Numbered from the stretch's first letter, positions 43,917 to 53,020 are shown. The stretch: 64,000 nt of DNA from Clostridiaceae bacterium Marseille-Q4145 (GCA_018223365.1 JAGTTP010000001.1:2110815-2174814), one strand, 5' to 3'. Notes: generated by a model from the sequence alone, not told the origin. Made by a program: numbers and translations.

Positions 43917-44839
43917 ATGGATGAAGAAATGAAAAAGTTGAGGAAAAGATATCAAAGAGAAAAAGAGGAAATCTGGCCAGATATGTGGCTGAGGGAAAAA
44001 CGGGGTTATGAGGGAGAACGCCTTAATGATATGTTGGAAAGTATTCGTGAGCATGGTATTTTGAATCCGGTTATTGTGCTTAAAACGGATGATGGATATG
44101 AAATGCTTTCCGGTCATAACAGAGCTAATACTGCAAAGATTGCAGGACTTTCTGAAGTTCCGGCTATTATAAAAGTTGGATTGTCAGAATCGGAGGCATA
44201 TGTATATGTAATTGAAACGAATCTGATGCAGCGATCCTTTGCGGAACTGCTTCCATCGGAAAAGCGGCAGTTATGGCGGCATACTATGATAAGGTGTGCT
44301 GCCAGGGAAAGAGGAACGACATAATCAGGGAATTGCAGATTCTCAGTGGTATTAAGCAAGAGGAAACTTCTTGCCATAATGGCAAAAAGTTAAACAGTCT
44401 GGATGTAATTGCTTCGGAATATGGTTTTTCCAGTCGAAATGCAGCAAGATATCTGAGACTCAATTATCTGATTCAGCCATTTAAGAATTTGATGGACGAA
44501 AACAAGATTGCCTTGTTGGCGGCGGTGGATGTGTCTTATATGACAAAGGAAGAGCAGCAGATGCTTTGGAATATTGTAGATCGACAAGGACTTAAGGTTA
44601 AGCCAGTGTATGCAGAGAAGCTTCGCAAGGCATCCGGAGGTCTGACAGAAGAAAAGATGGCGGAGATTCTGGAGGCATTGCAGGTTAAACATACTGACGG
44701 CAATGCCGGTGTAAGCTTCAAGCTTTCTAAGTCCATCTGCAGCAAGTATTTTGATGGTATGGCTTCAAAGCAGATGGCAGCAGTTGTGGAGCAAGCATTG
44801 ACTGCGTGGTTTGAAGGGAAGGGGGCTGAGGTTGTTTAG
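43917..44839 (+). pseudogene. ParB-like nuclease-domain protein, frameshifted and N-terminally shortened
   Basis: The first part (43917-44324) carries the ParB/Srx core: LESIREHGILNPVIVL, GYEMLSGHNRANTAKIAGL and VIETNLMQRSFAELLPSEK. The second part continues in another frame with AAYYDKVCCQGKRNDIIREL, a KorB/HTH region SSRNAARYLRLNYLI and KIALLAAVDVSYMTKEEQQM. Reading PSEK then AAVMAAYYDK needs one more A in the AAAA run at 44261-44264, so a single-base deletion explains the break. Before ATG 43917 there is an in-frame stop and no ribosome binding site. Such ParB proteins belong to plasmids and integrative elements. Confidence 0.8.
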
Positions 44840-45101
44840 TGTAGAAGATTTGAAGTGCCTTGATCCACGATATTTTAATATCATCTCAGTTGATGCTCAT
44901 GATGTGACCGTAATGTCCAGAAATACTGGGCATTACTGGTATCTGCATAATCCAGAGTATCCAGGGGAAGGTACAGTGATTATTCTTCACAAGCACAAGT
45001 ACTCACATCCGTATCATCAACATGGTAGAACCAATACACTGAGGCAGGCAGTGAGAGGGATTAAGAGCCATGATAAGTGGAAGATGGGCGAAAAGAAATA
45101 A
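44832..45101 (+). CDS. Uncharacterised 89-residue protein following ParB
   Basis: TTG 44832 follows a GGAAGGGGG purine tract at 7 bases and overlaps the end of the ParB pseudogene. The sequence has LFSVEDLKCLDPRYFNI, SRNTGHYWYLHNPEYPG and a His-rich HKHKYSHPYHQHGRTN. I recall the same small family behind ParB-like genes in Clostridial mobile elements; no function is known. It is followed by a terminator. Confidence 0.5.
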   Translation: MFSVEDLKCLDPRYFNIISVDAHDVTVMSRNTGHYWYLHNPEYPGEGTVIILHKHKYSHPYHQHGRTNTLRQAVRGIKSHDKWKMGEKK

Positions 45102-45109
45102 TATTGAGG

Positions 45110-45149
45110 AATACCTGGGAAGTTGGTCGACGATTCCAGGTATTTTTTT
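45110..45149 (+). terminator. Terminator of the ParB region
   Basis: AATACCTGG and its complement, then a run of T. Confidence 0.88.
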
Positions 45150-45240
45150 GAGTTAGAGGCATATATTTATAAATAGAATCACATAAAAAGTGCAATCAAA
45201 ATAGAAAAAACAAGTAAAAAATATAAAAATAATAATTTGC

Positions 45241-45268
45241 TTGACATTTTATGAGGAAGTTGTATAAT
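45241..45268 (+). promoter_or_regulatory. Promoter of the ATPase/TOPRIM operon
   Basis: Perfect TTGACA and TATAAT with a 16-bp spacer. The ATG at 45267 overlaps the -10 box and so cannot be the start of the gene. Confidence 0.8.
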
Positions 45269-45308
45269 GCATTATAATGGTAAAAGTATTTACGGAAAGG
45301 TGAACACA

Positions 45309-46763
45309 ATGGGACAAATTACAGAACAGTCATTTATTACTGAAGAGCATGGTAATAACTTACCGACTGTAAGAATAAAAAAAGTAGTATTAGATAATTT
45401 TAAGAGTGTTGGACATGGGGAGATTACATTCAATTGTGGGCGTGAATTCATTCCATGCGATACAGAATCGGATATTTTAGGCATATATGGACAGAATGGA
45501 TCTGGAAAAACATCTTTTATCGAAGCGCTTTCCATTTTAGAAGGGCTTATGGCTGGAGCTTCCGTGCCTAGCGTATATGCTGACTGTGTTGCGGTTGGTA
45601 AGGATTTTGCTAAATTGGAATTTGTTTTTGATTTGCAATATGAAAACGGAGTTATACGAGAGGCGGCCTATTCATTCTGCATGTCCAGTGCTGCATTGAC
45701 TAAGGAAGAGATAGATGAAAAATACAAGGGCGCACCAGATGAGTTCGATATTCCGGATGAAGACTCCAAGGTAATTATTTTTGATGAGAAGTTTTCATTA
45801 CTATGGGAAGACGCATCTAAACGTCAGGTGATAATTGATACTTCTTCAGAAGAAAATGCCTTTGTACCAACAACTAAAAGAAAAGAAATTGCGGGTGGCG
45901 GGAAAAAGGTATTGGTTGCATTAGAAGTAAACAAACAACTTGCACGTAGCAAGTCTCGGTCTTTTATTTTTATGCATGACACGCTGAAATTGTTTTCGGA
46001 AAATGACGATAGGTCTGTTTTCTTTAGGGTGCTTGTAGAGTTGAGACTGTATGCACGTCATTATCTATATGTGATTGATACAAAGTCTTCGGGATTTATT
46101 CGCCTTAATTTTGCGCTTCCTATATATACAACTGATGGACAGATGATGTTCAATGCAAAAAGACCGGAAGTTATTCCTACAGAAATGGTGGAAAATTTAA
46201 GGGCTGATTTAAATAATATTAGTTCGGTGTTAGGTCAATTGGTACCAGGTTTAGCTATCGGATTTAAGGAACTTTCGCAAACATTGGACAAAGATGGCAA
46301 TCCGGCAACGGTAATGATGTTGACAGCTTATAGAGATGGAAAAGAATTGCCACTTAGAGATGAGTCTGATGGTGTACGAAAAATTATTTCTGTATTAAGT
46401 TTGATCATTGCAGCATTCAATCAGAAGTCGGTCACTGTTGCAATTGATGAATTTGATGCAGGTATTTTCGAATACTTACTTGGAGAAATCCTTCAGGCAC
46501 TTGAGGAGTCTGGAAGAGGACAGTTTATCTTTACTTCTCATAATCTCAGACCATTGGAAGTAATTGATAAAAAATTCTTATACTTTACAACGACTAATCC
46601 AGATAACAGATATATTAGACTGAAAAATATTTCTGCCACAAATAATTTGAGAGACACATACTTTAGAGAAATAATTCTGTGTGAGCAGGAAGAAGAAATA
46701 TACAATAAAACCAAGCGCTTTAAGATAATTGCTGCGTTGAAGAAGGCAGGAGGAGAGCGTTAA
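45309..46763 (+). CDS. AAA/ABC-type ATPase of a two-gene conflict system
   Basis: 484-residue SMC/RecF-like ATPase. Walker A is GQNGSGKTSF (61-70) after VVLDNFKSVGHGEITF, the usual start of OLD-type ATPases. An RDESDGVRKIISVLSLII stretch serves as the signature region, Walker B is VTVAIDEFDAGIF (about 377) and the switch is FIFTSHNLRPLE (about 407). There is no nuclease domain on the protein; the next gene, overlapping by one base, supplies a TOPRIM-like one. That split fits ATPase/TOPRIM defence pairs such as PARIS (AriA/AriB) or AbiL/RloAB. ATG 45309 follows GGAAAGGTGA. Confidence 0.82.
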   Translation: MGQITEQSFITEEHGNNLPTVRIKKVVLDNFKSVGHGEITFNCGREFIPCDTESDILGIYGQNGSGKTSFIEALSILEGLMAGASVPSVYADCVAVGKDFAKLEFVFDLQYENGVIREAAYSFCMSSAALTKEEIDEKYKGAPDEFDIPDEDSKVIIFDEKFSLLWEDASKRQVIIDTSSEENAFVPTTKRKEIAGGGKKVLVALEVNKQLARSKSRSFIFMHDTLKLFSENDDRSVFFRVLVELRLYARHYLYVIDTKSSGFIRLNFALPIYTTDGQMMFNAKRPEVIPTEMVENLRADLNNISSVLGQLVPGLAIGFKELSQTLDKDGNPATVMMLTAYRDGKELPLRDESDGVRKIISVLSLIIAAFNQKSVTVAIDEFDAGIFEYLLGEILQALEESGRGQFIFTSHNLRPLEVIDKKFLYFTTTNPDNRYIRLKNISATNNLRDTYFREIILCEQEEEIYNKTKRFKIIAALKKAGGER

Positions 46764-47560
46764 TGGGAAAAAGACCAAAGAGAAAGATTGTTTTGTTCCT
46801 TGTAGAAGGTAAATCTGATCGAGAGGCGCTTCAACTTGCCATTCCTGAATTATATGATGAGATAGATGAGAATATTGAAGTCTATTTTCCTATAATTAGA
46901 AAAGAAGAGGAAGAAAAGGGCGGAGATATCACATCTACAAATTATGTGAATAAGCAAGGAAAGCGTTATTGGGTACATCCAAGCAACATCGAAGAAGCGA
47001 TTTATGAATTATTCCTAGATGATTTCTTTGATAAAGAGAAAATATTACCAAAGGACATTTCAGAGATAATTCAAATTGTCGATACAGATGGGGCTTATAT
47101 CCCAGATGAATGTGTGGTTTTAGATTCATCGTTATCTGAAGAAGATTCTCCATTTTATAAGGATGATAAAATTGCTTGTTTGGATGTGGATAAGATTGTT
47201 AAGAGGAACGAGCAAAAAAGTGAGAATTTGGATTATTTAAGTTCTTGCAAAACTATAAAGGTTAAGCAGAAAACAGTTCCGTATTCGGTATACTATGTTT
47301 CTTGTAATTTGGATCATTACCTTCATCGATCAGCTAATTTAGACTATCGTATGAAACGTTCATTGGCTGATACATTTGCGAGAACATATATTGGCGATGT
47401 CGAAGGGTTCATTAAAGAAATTTCTGATGATCCAGGAGCAGTAAAAGGTATGAGTTATGACGAATCTTGGAATTATATTAAAGAAGATGAGAATTCGTTA
47501 CATAGACATACCAATCTGAATTTGCTTTTTGAGAAACTGCTAGCAAAAGCGGAGAGCTAA
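46763..47560 (+). CDS. TOPRIM-like effector partner of the ATPase
   Basis: 265 residues. It opens with KIVLFLVEGKSDREAL, whose Glu15 matches the TOPRIM acidic position, and IIQIVDTDGAYIP (about 104-116) supplies the DxD. The rest is helical and charged with no second recognised domain. In comparable systems the TOPRIM protein is the nuclease released when the ATPase detects a phage protein. It overlaps the ATPase stop by one base (TAATG). Exact family (DUF4435, RloB or another) I cannot fix by eye. Confidence 0.72.
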   Translation: MGKRPKRKIVLFLVEGKSDREALQLAIPELYDEIDENIEVYFPIIRKEEEEKGGDITSTNYVNKQGKRYWVHPSNIEEAIYELFLDDFFDKEKILPKDISEIIQIVDTDGAYIPDECVVLDSSLSEEDSPFYKDDKIACLDVDKIVKRNEQKSENLDYLSSCKTIKVKQKTVPYSVYYVSCNLDHYLHRSANLDYRMKRSLADTFARTYIGDVEGFIKEISDDPGAVKGMSYDESWNYIKEDENSLHRHTNLNLLFEKLLAKAES

Positions 47561-47564
47561 AGAA

Positions 47565-47630
47565 TTGGATATGGGAGAGTCCTGTGATTGAGTTGTTTTT
47601 CCTTGGTTGCAGGATCTTTATATCCATTAA
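47565..47630 (+). other. Structured intergenic segment
   Basis: TGGATAT pairs with ATATCCA at the ends and TCCTG with CAGGA inside, leaving a T-rich loop. No T run follows. It may be a 3'-end hairpin of the defence operon. Confidence 0.35.
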
Positions 47631-47661
47631 AAATTATTGTTAAAGTTGGAGGAATAAACCG

Positions 47662-47892
47662 ATGCCTAAAAAGGTGGTTAAGTTCATAGATTTGTTTTCA
47701 GGAATGGGAGGTATTAGGATTGGGTTTGAACAGGCCTTCAAAAAGAACGGCTACAATACAAAATGTGTTCTTACATCAGAAATTAAAGAAGCTGCAATAA
47801 AGGCTTATGAGTTGAATTTCCCGGGAGAGGTCTTAGAAGGAGACGTCACGAAGATTGCAACAAAGGACATTGAAGATTTTGATTTCTTATGA
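47662..47892 (+). pseudogene. N-terminal stub of a C5 cytosine DNA methyltransferase
   Basis: 76 codons beginning VVKFIDLFSGMGGIRIGFEQ, the AdoMet-binding motif I of Dcm-type enzymes, with ATG 47662 after GGAGGAA. It continues through motifs II-III and ends at DIEDFDFL, just where the catalytic AGFPCQ motif should follow. About 230-300 residues and any restriction partner are missing, so a restriction-modification locus has been deleted. Confidence 0.85.
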
Positions 47893-47916
47893 AAGATACG
47901 GAAGGGATAAGCTGAT

Positions 47917-48258
47917 ATGAACATACAGATATTTGGTACAAAGAAATGCAATGACACGAAGAAAGCGGAACGATTTTTTAAAGAGCGAGGGATCAAGTAC
48001 CAGTTTATTGACATGAAGGAAAAGGGGATGAGTAAGGGAGAATTTAATTCCGTTGCTCAGGTAAATGGTGGCCTGGAGAATATGATCAACTGGGATGGAA
48101 AAGATAAGGATTTGCTCGCACTCATTAAATACACGGTAGAGGAAGACAAGCTTGCAAAGGTACTGGAAAATCCACAGATTCTGAAAACTCCGGTAGTGAG
48201 AAATGGAAAGCAGTCGACGCTTGGATATCAGCCGGACATTTGGAAAAGCTGGAATTAA
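47917..48258 (+). CDS. ArsC/Spx-family thioredoxin-fold protein
   Basis: 113 residues of the arsenate reductase-like (ArsC/YffB) family. FGTKKCNDTKKAERFFKERG carries the single N-terminal Cys10 of the family, and NPQILKTPVVRNGKQSTLGY is the usual C-terminal cis-Pro and substrate region. There is only one Cys at the active site, as in many thioredoxin-fold ArsC relatives. The true substrate is uncertain. AAGGGATAAG precedes the ATG and a palindromic terminator follows. Confidence 0.82.
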   Translation: MNIQIFGTKKCNDTKKAERFFKERGIKYQFIDMKEKGMSKGEFNSVAQVNGGLENMINWDGKDKDLLALIKYTVEEDKLAKVLENPQILKTPVVRNGKQSTLGYQPDIWKSWN

Positions 48259-48281
48259 TCGGTTGCAATCAGTCATAAAAA

Positions 48282-48309
48282 CAATCGTAAATATTTACGA
48301 TTGCTTTTT
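48282..48309 (+). terminator. Terminator of the ArsC-like gene
   Basis: CAATCGTAAA and its exact complement with a 2-base centre, then CTTTTT. The same CAATCG core recurs in the terminator at 49013. Confidence 0.85.
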
Positions 48310-48528
48310 GAGTACGCGATAAATAAAAATGGGAAAATAAAAGATAGCAGGGACTTACCAGATGGATTAATCTTGAACGTTTTTCAGGAGGAAAAATCAG
48401 AGGCAGAAAATATCGAAATCAGATATATTCATATTAAAGATGAATTTGAAATGTCTGAATTAATGTCCGAAAAGCGTTTAAAACCACTGGTATCGTTGTT
48501 TATCAGGCCCAGAAGATTTGAAAATTGA
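48301..48528 (+). other. Coding-like fragment without start
   Basis: A 75-codon open frame starts within the terminator above and has no ATG or ribosome binding site near its beginning. Residues such as YAINKNGKIKDSRDLPDGL and IRYIHIKDEFEMSELMSE look protein-like. It may be the 3' piece of a deleted gene. Confidence 0.3.
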
Positions 48529-48603
48529 ACTTTTTTCGACACTTTTCGACAGAATCTATATGTTAAAATGAATATAACATATGGATAGAAGGGTGGTGTC
48601 GAA

Positions 48604-48921
48604 ATGAATGAGTATAAAGCAATAGTTGATGGAATTTTAGAGTTTTTGAAAGGTAAAGAATTACTTTCTCAGTTGGAGAAGGACATTTTGTCTACAAGCC
48701 AATTATGTATTGAAAGACCGATTGATAGGATGAAAGCGACACAGAAACTAGTAGAACTGGATTGTCGCTATGAAGATATTGGTATGAGAGCTAAAACGAT
48801 GCCGGGAACTCAACTTGTACCAGTTAATTGCTTAAGTGATGAAGATATAATTGCTGATTTATATGTACGATTAGTAGGATTATGTGTAAAAAAGCAGCAA
48901 GAATGGGATAAGAAAAGATAG
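48604..48921 (+). CDS. Uncharacterised 105-residue protein
   Basis: Predicted all-helical and soluble, sequence MNEYKAIVDGILEFLKGKEL onward, with LVPVNCLSDEDIIADLYVRL near the end. No family recognised. A good ribosome binding site (GAAGGGTGG) precedes the ATG. Upstream, two copies of TTTTCGACA lie 10 bp apart, then ATATGTT/AACATAT flank the -10 region, so it appears to have a regulated promoter. Confidence 0.6.
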   Translation: MNEYKAIVDGILEFLKGKELLSQLEKDILSTSQLCIERPIDRMKATQKLVELDCRYEDIGMRAKTMPGTQLVPVNCLSDEDIIADLYVRLVGLCVKKQQEWDKKR

Positions 48922-49012
48922 TTTTTTTAATAGTACATATGATGCATTGATCGCCGAATTTAAATTATAAGAAGAATGAAATAGAAATTTACAGTCGATT
49001 AATTAAAAACGA

Positions 49013-49060
49013 CCGCAAAAACAATCGCAAAAATTTACGATTGTTTTTGCGGCTGTTTTT
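49013..49060 (+). terminator. Terminator with a 15-bp stem
   Basis: CCGCAAAAACAATCG and its exact complement enclose about 10 bases and are followed by CTGTTTTT. Confidence 0.9.
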
Positions 49061-49103
49061 ATATATAATATAATCAATAAGATTTAGAAAGGAAGCAATC
49101 GGT

Positions 49104-50357
49104 ATGCGGGAAACAAGGATATTAGAATTCAAGGAAACGATTACGAATACTTTCTTAAAGACGGTCAGCGCTTTTTCAAATTACGATGGCGGTACAATCT
49201 ATTTTGGAATTGATGACGAGGGAAATATCAAAGGATTGCCGGATGTGAAGCAGGCCTGTCTGGATATTGAAAACAAAATTAATGACAGTATTTCTCCACA
49301 ACCGAATTATATGCTTGAAATACAGAATAATAATCGGACGATAAAGCTTACTGTACAAAGTGGACTTCAGAAGCCATATTTATATAAATCAAGAGCGTAC
49401 AAGCGAAATGATACAGCAACGATAGAAGTAGATACTCTGGAATTATCAAGGCTTATTTTAGAGGGGAAAAATATCAGATTTGAAGAACTGCCATGCGAAG
49501 ATCAGGATTTGTCGTTTGAGATTTTGCAGCATAAATTAAAAGAGTGTATCCAAATCGAAACATTTAATCGAGATACATTAAAAACATTGAATCTGTATAG
49601 CGATGGTAATGGATATAATAATGCAGCCGGACTTTTGGCGGATAGAAATCATTTTCCGGGAATTGATATTGTGAAATTTGGTGAAAACATCAGTGTCATT
49701 CAGAAAAGGGCAATATTTGAAAATATCTCAATATTAGAAGCATATGAAAAAGCGGTAGATATGTATAGAGATTATTATCAGTATGAGGTGATACAGGGCG
49801 CTGACAGAAAGAAGATGGAAAAAATACCAGAAGCTGCGTTCAGGGAAGCAATTGCAAATGCTTTGATCCACAGGGTATGGGATGTGGAAGCTCAGATCAG
49901 GGTTTTAATGTTTGATGACAAAATTGAGATTATTTCTCCTGGAGGCTTGCCCGCTGGAATAACAGAGGAAGAGTATTTATCCGGAAAGCTTTCTATATTG
50001 AGAAACAGAAATCTGGCAAATGTGTTTTACAGATTGGGATTTGTCGAAATATTTGGAACTGGGATTACAAGGATAAAGCAGCTATATGAAGGGAAACTGA
50101 TACTGCCGGAGTTTGTGGTGTCAGAAAATACAATTACAATTGTTCTTCCGATTCTGGAAAATGCGCTGAATTTAACGGAAGACGAACGGGTTATCTATAA
50201 AATATTAAGCAAGACCATGCCGAAGCCAATCAGTGAAATTGAACCGTATGTACTTTTTGGAAAATCAAAGGTAACAAAGATATTGAAAGAAATGGTGAAA
50301 AAGGGTGTCGTGATCATTGAAGGGAAGGGCAGAGGTACAAAGTATAGAATTAATTAA
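49104..50357 (+). CDS. AlbA_2/Schlafen-type ATP-binding regulator
   Basis: 417 residues. The N-terminal AlbA_2 domain (1-110) shows RILEFKETITNTFLKTVSAF and NYDGGTIYFGIDDEGNIKGL. A GHKL-type ATPase-like domain follows (EAAFREAIANALIHRVWD; IISPGGLPAGI; GTGITRIKQLYE), and the C-terminus has a winged helix (LSKTMPKPISEIEPYVLFGK). This RecG-like/Schlafen-AlbA class is common in defence and mobile regions, mostly as transcription regulators of unknown signal. GAAAGGAAG precedes the ATG. Confidence 0.85.
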   Translation: MRETRILEFKETITNTFLKTVSAFSNYDGGTIYFGIDDEGNIKGLPDVKQACLDIENKINDSISPQPNYMLEIQNNNRTIKLTVQSGLQKPYLYKSRAYKRNDTATIEVDTLELSRLILEGKNIRFEELPCEDQDLSFEILQHKLKECIQIETFNRDTLKTLNLYSDGNGYNNAAGLLADRNHFPGIDIVKFGENISVIQKRAIFENISILEAYEKAVDMYRDYYQYEVIQGADRKKMEKIPEAAFREAIANALIHRVWDVEAQIRVLMFDDKIEIISPGGLPAGITEEEYLSGKLSILRNRNLANVFYRLGFVEIFGTGITRIKQLYEGKLILPEFVVSENTITIVLPILENALNLTEDERVIYKILSKTMPKPISEIEPYVLFGKSKVTKILKEMVKKGVVIIEGKGRGTKYRIN

Positions 50358-50382
50358 TAGAAGGCAGAACAGAACAACAACC

Positions 50383-50871
50383 ATGCAAATATACATTGAC
50401 GCAGATGCCTGTCCGGTAGTAGGCATCGTAGAGAAAATAGCAGAGAGATACAGAATCCCGGTCACCCTGCTTTGTGATACCAATCATGTATTACATTCGA
50501 ATTACAGTGAAGTGATCATCGTCGGTGCCGGGGCGGATGCGGTGGATTACAAATTGATTGGCATTTGCCACAGGGGAGATATTGTGGTATCCCAGGATTA
50601 TGGCGTGGCAGCCATGGCCCTTGGGAAAGGAGCCTATGCCATTCATCAGTCCGGCAGATGGTATACCAATGAGAACATTGACCAGATGTTGATGGAAAGG
50701 CACTTGAATGGAAAAGCGAGACGGGGATCTCACAAGAATTACATCAAAGGACCGAAAAAGCGCACGAAAGATGACGATGAGCGCTTCGCACAGTCTTTTG
50801 AGAAAATGGTACAGATGGCGATAAATAAAAATGGGGCAAAAGATGACGAACATAGCAAAGCCAATTATTAA
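50383..50871 (+). CDS. YaiI/YqxD family (DUF188) protein
   Basis: 162 residues starting MQIYIDADACPVVGIVEKIA, the hallmark of the NYN/PIN-like YaiI family, with VGAGADAVDYKLIGICHRGD and DIVVSQDYGVAAMALGKGA as further conserved acidic sites. RNA or DNA nuclease function is suspected for the family but not shown. ATG 50383 is used because the family signature starts there; the longer frame lies in the upstream gene. It overlaps the next gene. Confidence 0.85.
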   Translation: MQIYIDADACPVVGIVEKIAERYRIPVTLLCDTNHVLHSNYSEVIIVGAGADAVDYKLIGICHRGDIVVSQDYGVAAMALGKGAYAIHQSGRWYTNENIDQMLMERHLNGKARRGSHKNYIKGPKKRTKDDDERFAQSFEKMVQMAINKNGAKDDEHSKANY

Positions 50872-52594
50872 GCAGATTAAAGACAATCGGGAAGCGTTGG
50901 ACTTTTTTGAAAATATATTGCTGCCTGCAGAGGATGAGAAGACACAGGAAATCATTGCGAATTTTCCAACGGTGTATATTCACAATTGGCAGGATTCCGG
51001 AGATTTTGAGGTCTATGTTGGAGAGTCGAATGACATTTTCAAACGGACACGTCAGCATTATGATGCGGCTGTAGATAAATCAAAATGGCAAAGAAAGCTG
51101 ATGGAAAAGGATGCGAGGCTTTTCATTATAGGGCATGAGCATTTCAATAAATCGCTGACCATGGATATTGAAAATCGTCTGATGCATTATATGATGAGTG
51201 CAGAGCGTGTAAAGCATGTGCACAATCTGCGGGACAATCCGCAGACCAGTTATTATCCAGTGGAAGAACTGGATGAGATATTCGGCAGGATCTGGCGGGG
51301 ACTTCGGAAGGAAAATAAGGAGCTATTTCCGACAGAGAGTGCAATCAAGGATTCCGCGATTTATAAAGCATCGCCACTTCATAAGTTGACCAAAGAGCAG
51401 AAAGATGCGAGAGAACGGATTCTCCAGAAGGTTTCAAAGGCACTTGAAAATGGCGAAACCAGGAAGCTGATTTTCATAGACGGTGAGGCCGGAACGGGTA
51501 AGACGGTTTTGAACAGCAGTACCTTTTATGAACTGTATTGCCAGGCAGAGGAAGAAGAGAAGACGCTGAAATGTTATCTGCTGGTAAATCATGATGAGCA
51601 GATTACGGTATATGAGCAGATTGCAGAGAAGCTTGGTTTAACTGCGAAGTATGGAAAAGTTGTGAGCAAGCCGACGACATTTATCAATAATCATTCGGAA
51701 AATGATCCGGTGGATGTGGTTTTTGTCGATGAGGCGCATTTGCTTCTGACACAGGGTAAACAGTCCTATCATGGGGAAAATCAGTTGAAGGATATTATTG
51801 CCAGGGCGCGGGTGACGGTGGTGATGTTTGATGAAAATCAGATCCTTACCACAGAACAGTTCTGGGAGGCACAGATTCTGGAACATTACAGAAATCAGGC
51901 GAAGGCAGCGGAAAATCACATTGTGCTGGATAAGCAGCTCCGTATGCAGGCGGATCTGGTAACCATGGACTGGATTGATTCCTTCACAAAGAAGGGGCAG
52001 TTAAAAGAAATCCCGCATACAGTGGACGGTTATCAGATCAGGGTGTTTGACGATCCGGAAATGCTGGATCTGGAAATTCAGAAAAAGGCAAAAGAGAAAG
52101 ATTCTGCTTTGTCTCGTGTGCTTGCAACTTATGACTGGGAATATAGTCAGAAACGGAAACCCGATGATCGATTAAGAGCATATTGGGAAGTGGTCATTGG
52201 AAAATGGCACAAGCCATGGAATCGAGAGCTAGCTGCGGAACTTTCCAGAAAAGAAAAGCGGAAGATCAGTGGCCTGGCATGGGCGGAGCAGCCGCAGACG
52301 ATCAATGAAGTCGGTTCTACATTTACTATTCAAGGATTTGATCTGAATTATGCGGGTGTGATACTGGGACCATCTGTGAAATATCGGAATGGAAAGATTG
52401 TATTTGCTCCATCGGAAAGCCACAATAATAAGGCAATTCGAAACAGAACGTTGTCAGATGGAACAAAACAAAAATTTGGAGAAATGTTAATTCAGCACGA
52501 AGTGCGGGTACTTATGACCCGTGGCGTGAACGGCATGTACATTTACGCCTGCGATCCAGAATTACGGGCAGCCTTGCTGAAAGCAGCAAAATAA
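50843..52594 (+). CDS. GIY-YIG nuclease fused to a DUF2075 helicase/ATPase
   Basis: 583 residues. Residues about 40-130 form a GIY-YIG domain (FPTVYIHNW; FEVYVGESNDIFKRTRQHY). From about 180 a DUF2075 P-loop domain of the Schlafen-like helicase group follows, with Walker A DGEAGTGKTVL (about 213), Walker B VVFVDEAHLLL (about 295) and a DNA/RNA-contact stretch EVGSTFTIQGFDLNYAGVIL. The combination resembles stand-alone defence enzymes that cut nucleic acid. ATG 50843 has GGGG upstream; ATG 50831 is also possible. It overlaps the YaiI gene by up to 41 bp and precedes a MazG-like gene. Confidence 0.83.
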   Translation: MTNIAKPIIKQIKDNREALDFFENILLPAEDEKTQEIIANFPTVYIHNWQDSGDFEVYVGESNDIFKRTRQHYDAAVDKSKWQRKLMEKDARLFIIGHEHFNKSLTMDIENRLMHYMMSAERVKHVHNLRDNPQTSYYPVEELDEIFGRIWRGLRKENKELFPTESAIKDSAIYKASPLHKLTKEQKDARERILQKVSKALENGETRKLIFIDGEAGTGKTVLNSSTFYELYCQAEEEEKTLKCYLLVNHDEQITVYEQIAEKLGLTAKYGKVVSKPTTFINNHSENDPVDVVFVDEAHLLLTQGKQSYHGENQLKDIIARARVTVVMFDENQILTTEQFWEAQILEHYRNQAKAAENHIVLDKQLRMQADLVTMDWIDSFTKKGQLKEIPHTVDGYQIRVFDDPEMLDLEIQKKAKEKDSALSRVLATYDWEYSQKRKPDDRLRAYWEVVIGKWHKPWNRELAAELSRKEKRKISGLAWAEQPQTINEVGSTFTIQGFDLNYAGVILGPSVKYRNGKIVFAPSESHNNKAIRNRTLSDGTKQKFGEMLIQHEVRVLMTRGVNGMYIYACDPELRAALLKAAK

Positions 52595-52604
52595 AGGAGA
52601 AGGT

Positions 52605-52925
52605 ATGAAACAGGAAACCATAGACAGAATCAGAAAATTTACAGAAGACAGAGATTGGGATCAGTTCCACTCACCGGCGAATCTTGCAAAATCCATTGTG
52701 ATTGAGGCAGCCGAGCTTCTGGAGTGTTTTCAATGGTCTGATGAAGAATATGATTTGCAGCATGTGAAAGAAGAACTGGCAGACGTCATGGTCTACAGTC
52801 AGAATCTGCTGGACAAGCTTGGGCTGGATGCGGATGAGATCATTAACATGAAGATGTCACAGAACGAGGCGAAATATCCGGTCGAAAAAGCAAAAGGCAG
52901 TGCCGCCAAATACGATCAGCTGTAA
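52605..52925 (+). CDS. MazG-like nucleotide pyrophosphohydrolase
   Basis: 106-residue all-alpha NTP-PPase of the MazG/dCTPase (RS21-C6) type. Metal ligands lie in IVIEAAELLECFQW and HVKEELADVMVYSQNL, the usual ExxE and ExxD pair. It hydrolyses a nucleotide triphosphate to the monophosphate. Its start is 10 bp after the GIY-YIG/DUF2075 gene with AAAGGAGA, so the two form an operon; a joint role in nucleotide depletion or house-cleaning is inference. Confidence 0.88.
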   Translation: MKQETIDRIRKFTEDRDWDQFHSPANLAKSIVIEAAELLECFQWSDEEYDLQHVKEELADVMVYSQNLLDKLGLDADEIINMKMSQNEAKYPVEKAKGSAAKYDQL

Positions 52926-53020
52926 AAATAAGAAACGGGCCTTTATAATCTTGTTTTTATGACAGGAGCGTTATATTTTTGCATGATATGCAAATTTTTA
53001 GTTAGATTTTAAACATTCTA

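Noticed and set aside
48316..48333. 18-base identity (GCGATAAATAAAAATGGG) with 50819-50836
   Set aside because: Short, AT-rich, at the edges of unrelated frames; could be microhomology and supports no feature by itself.
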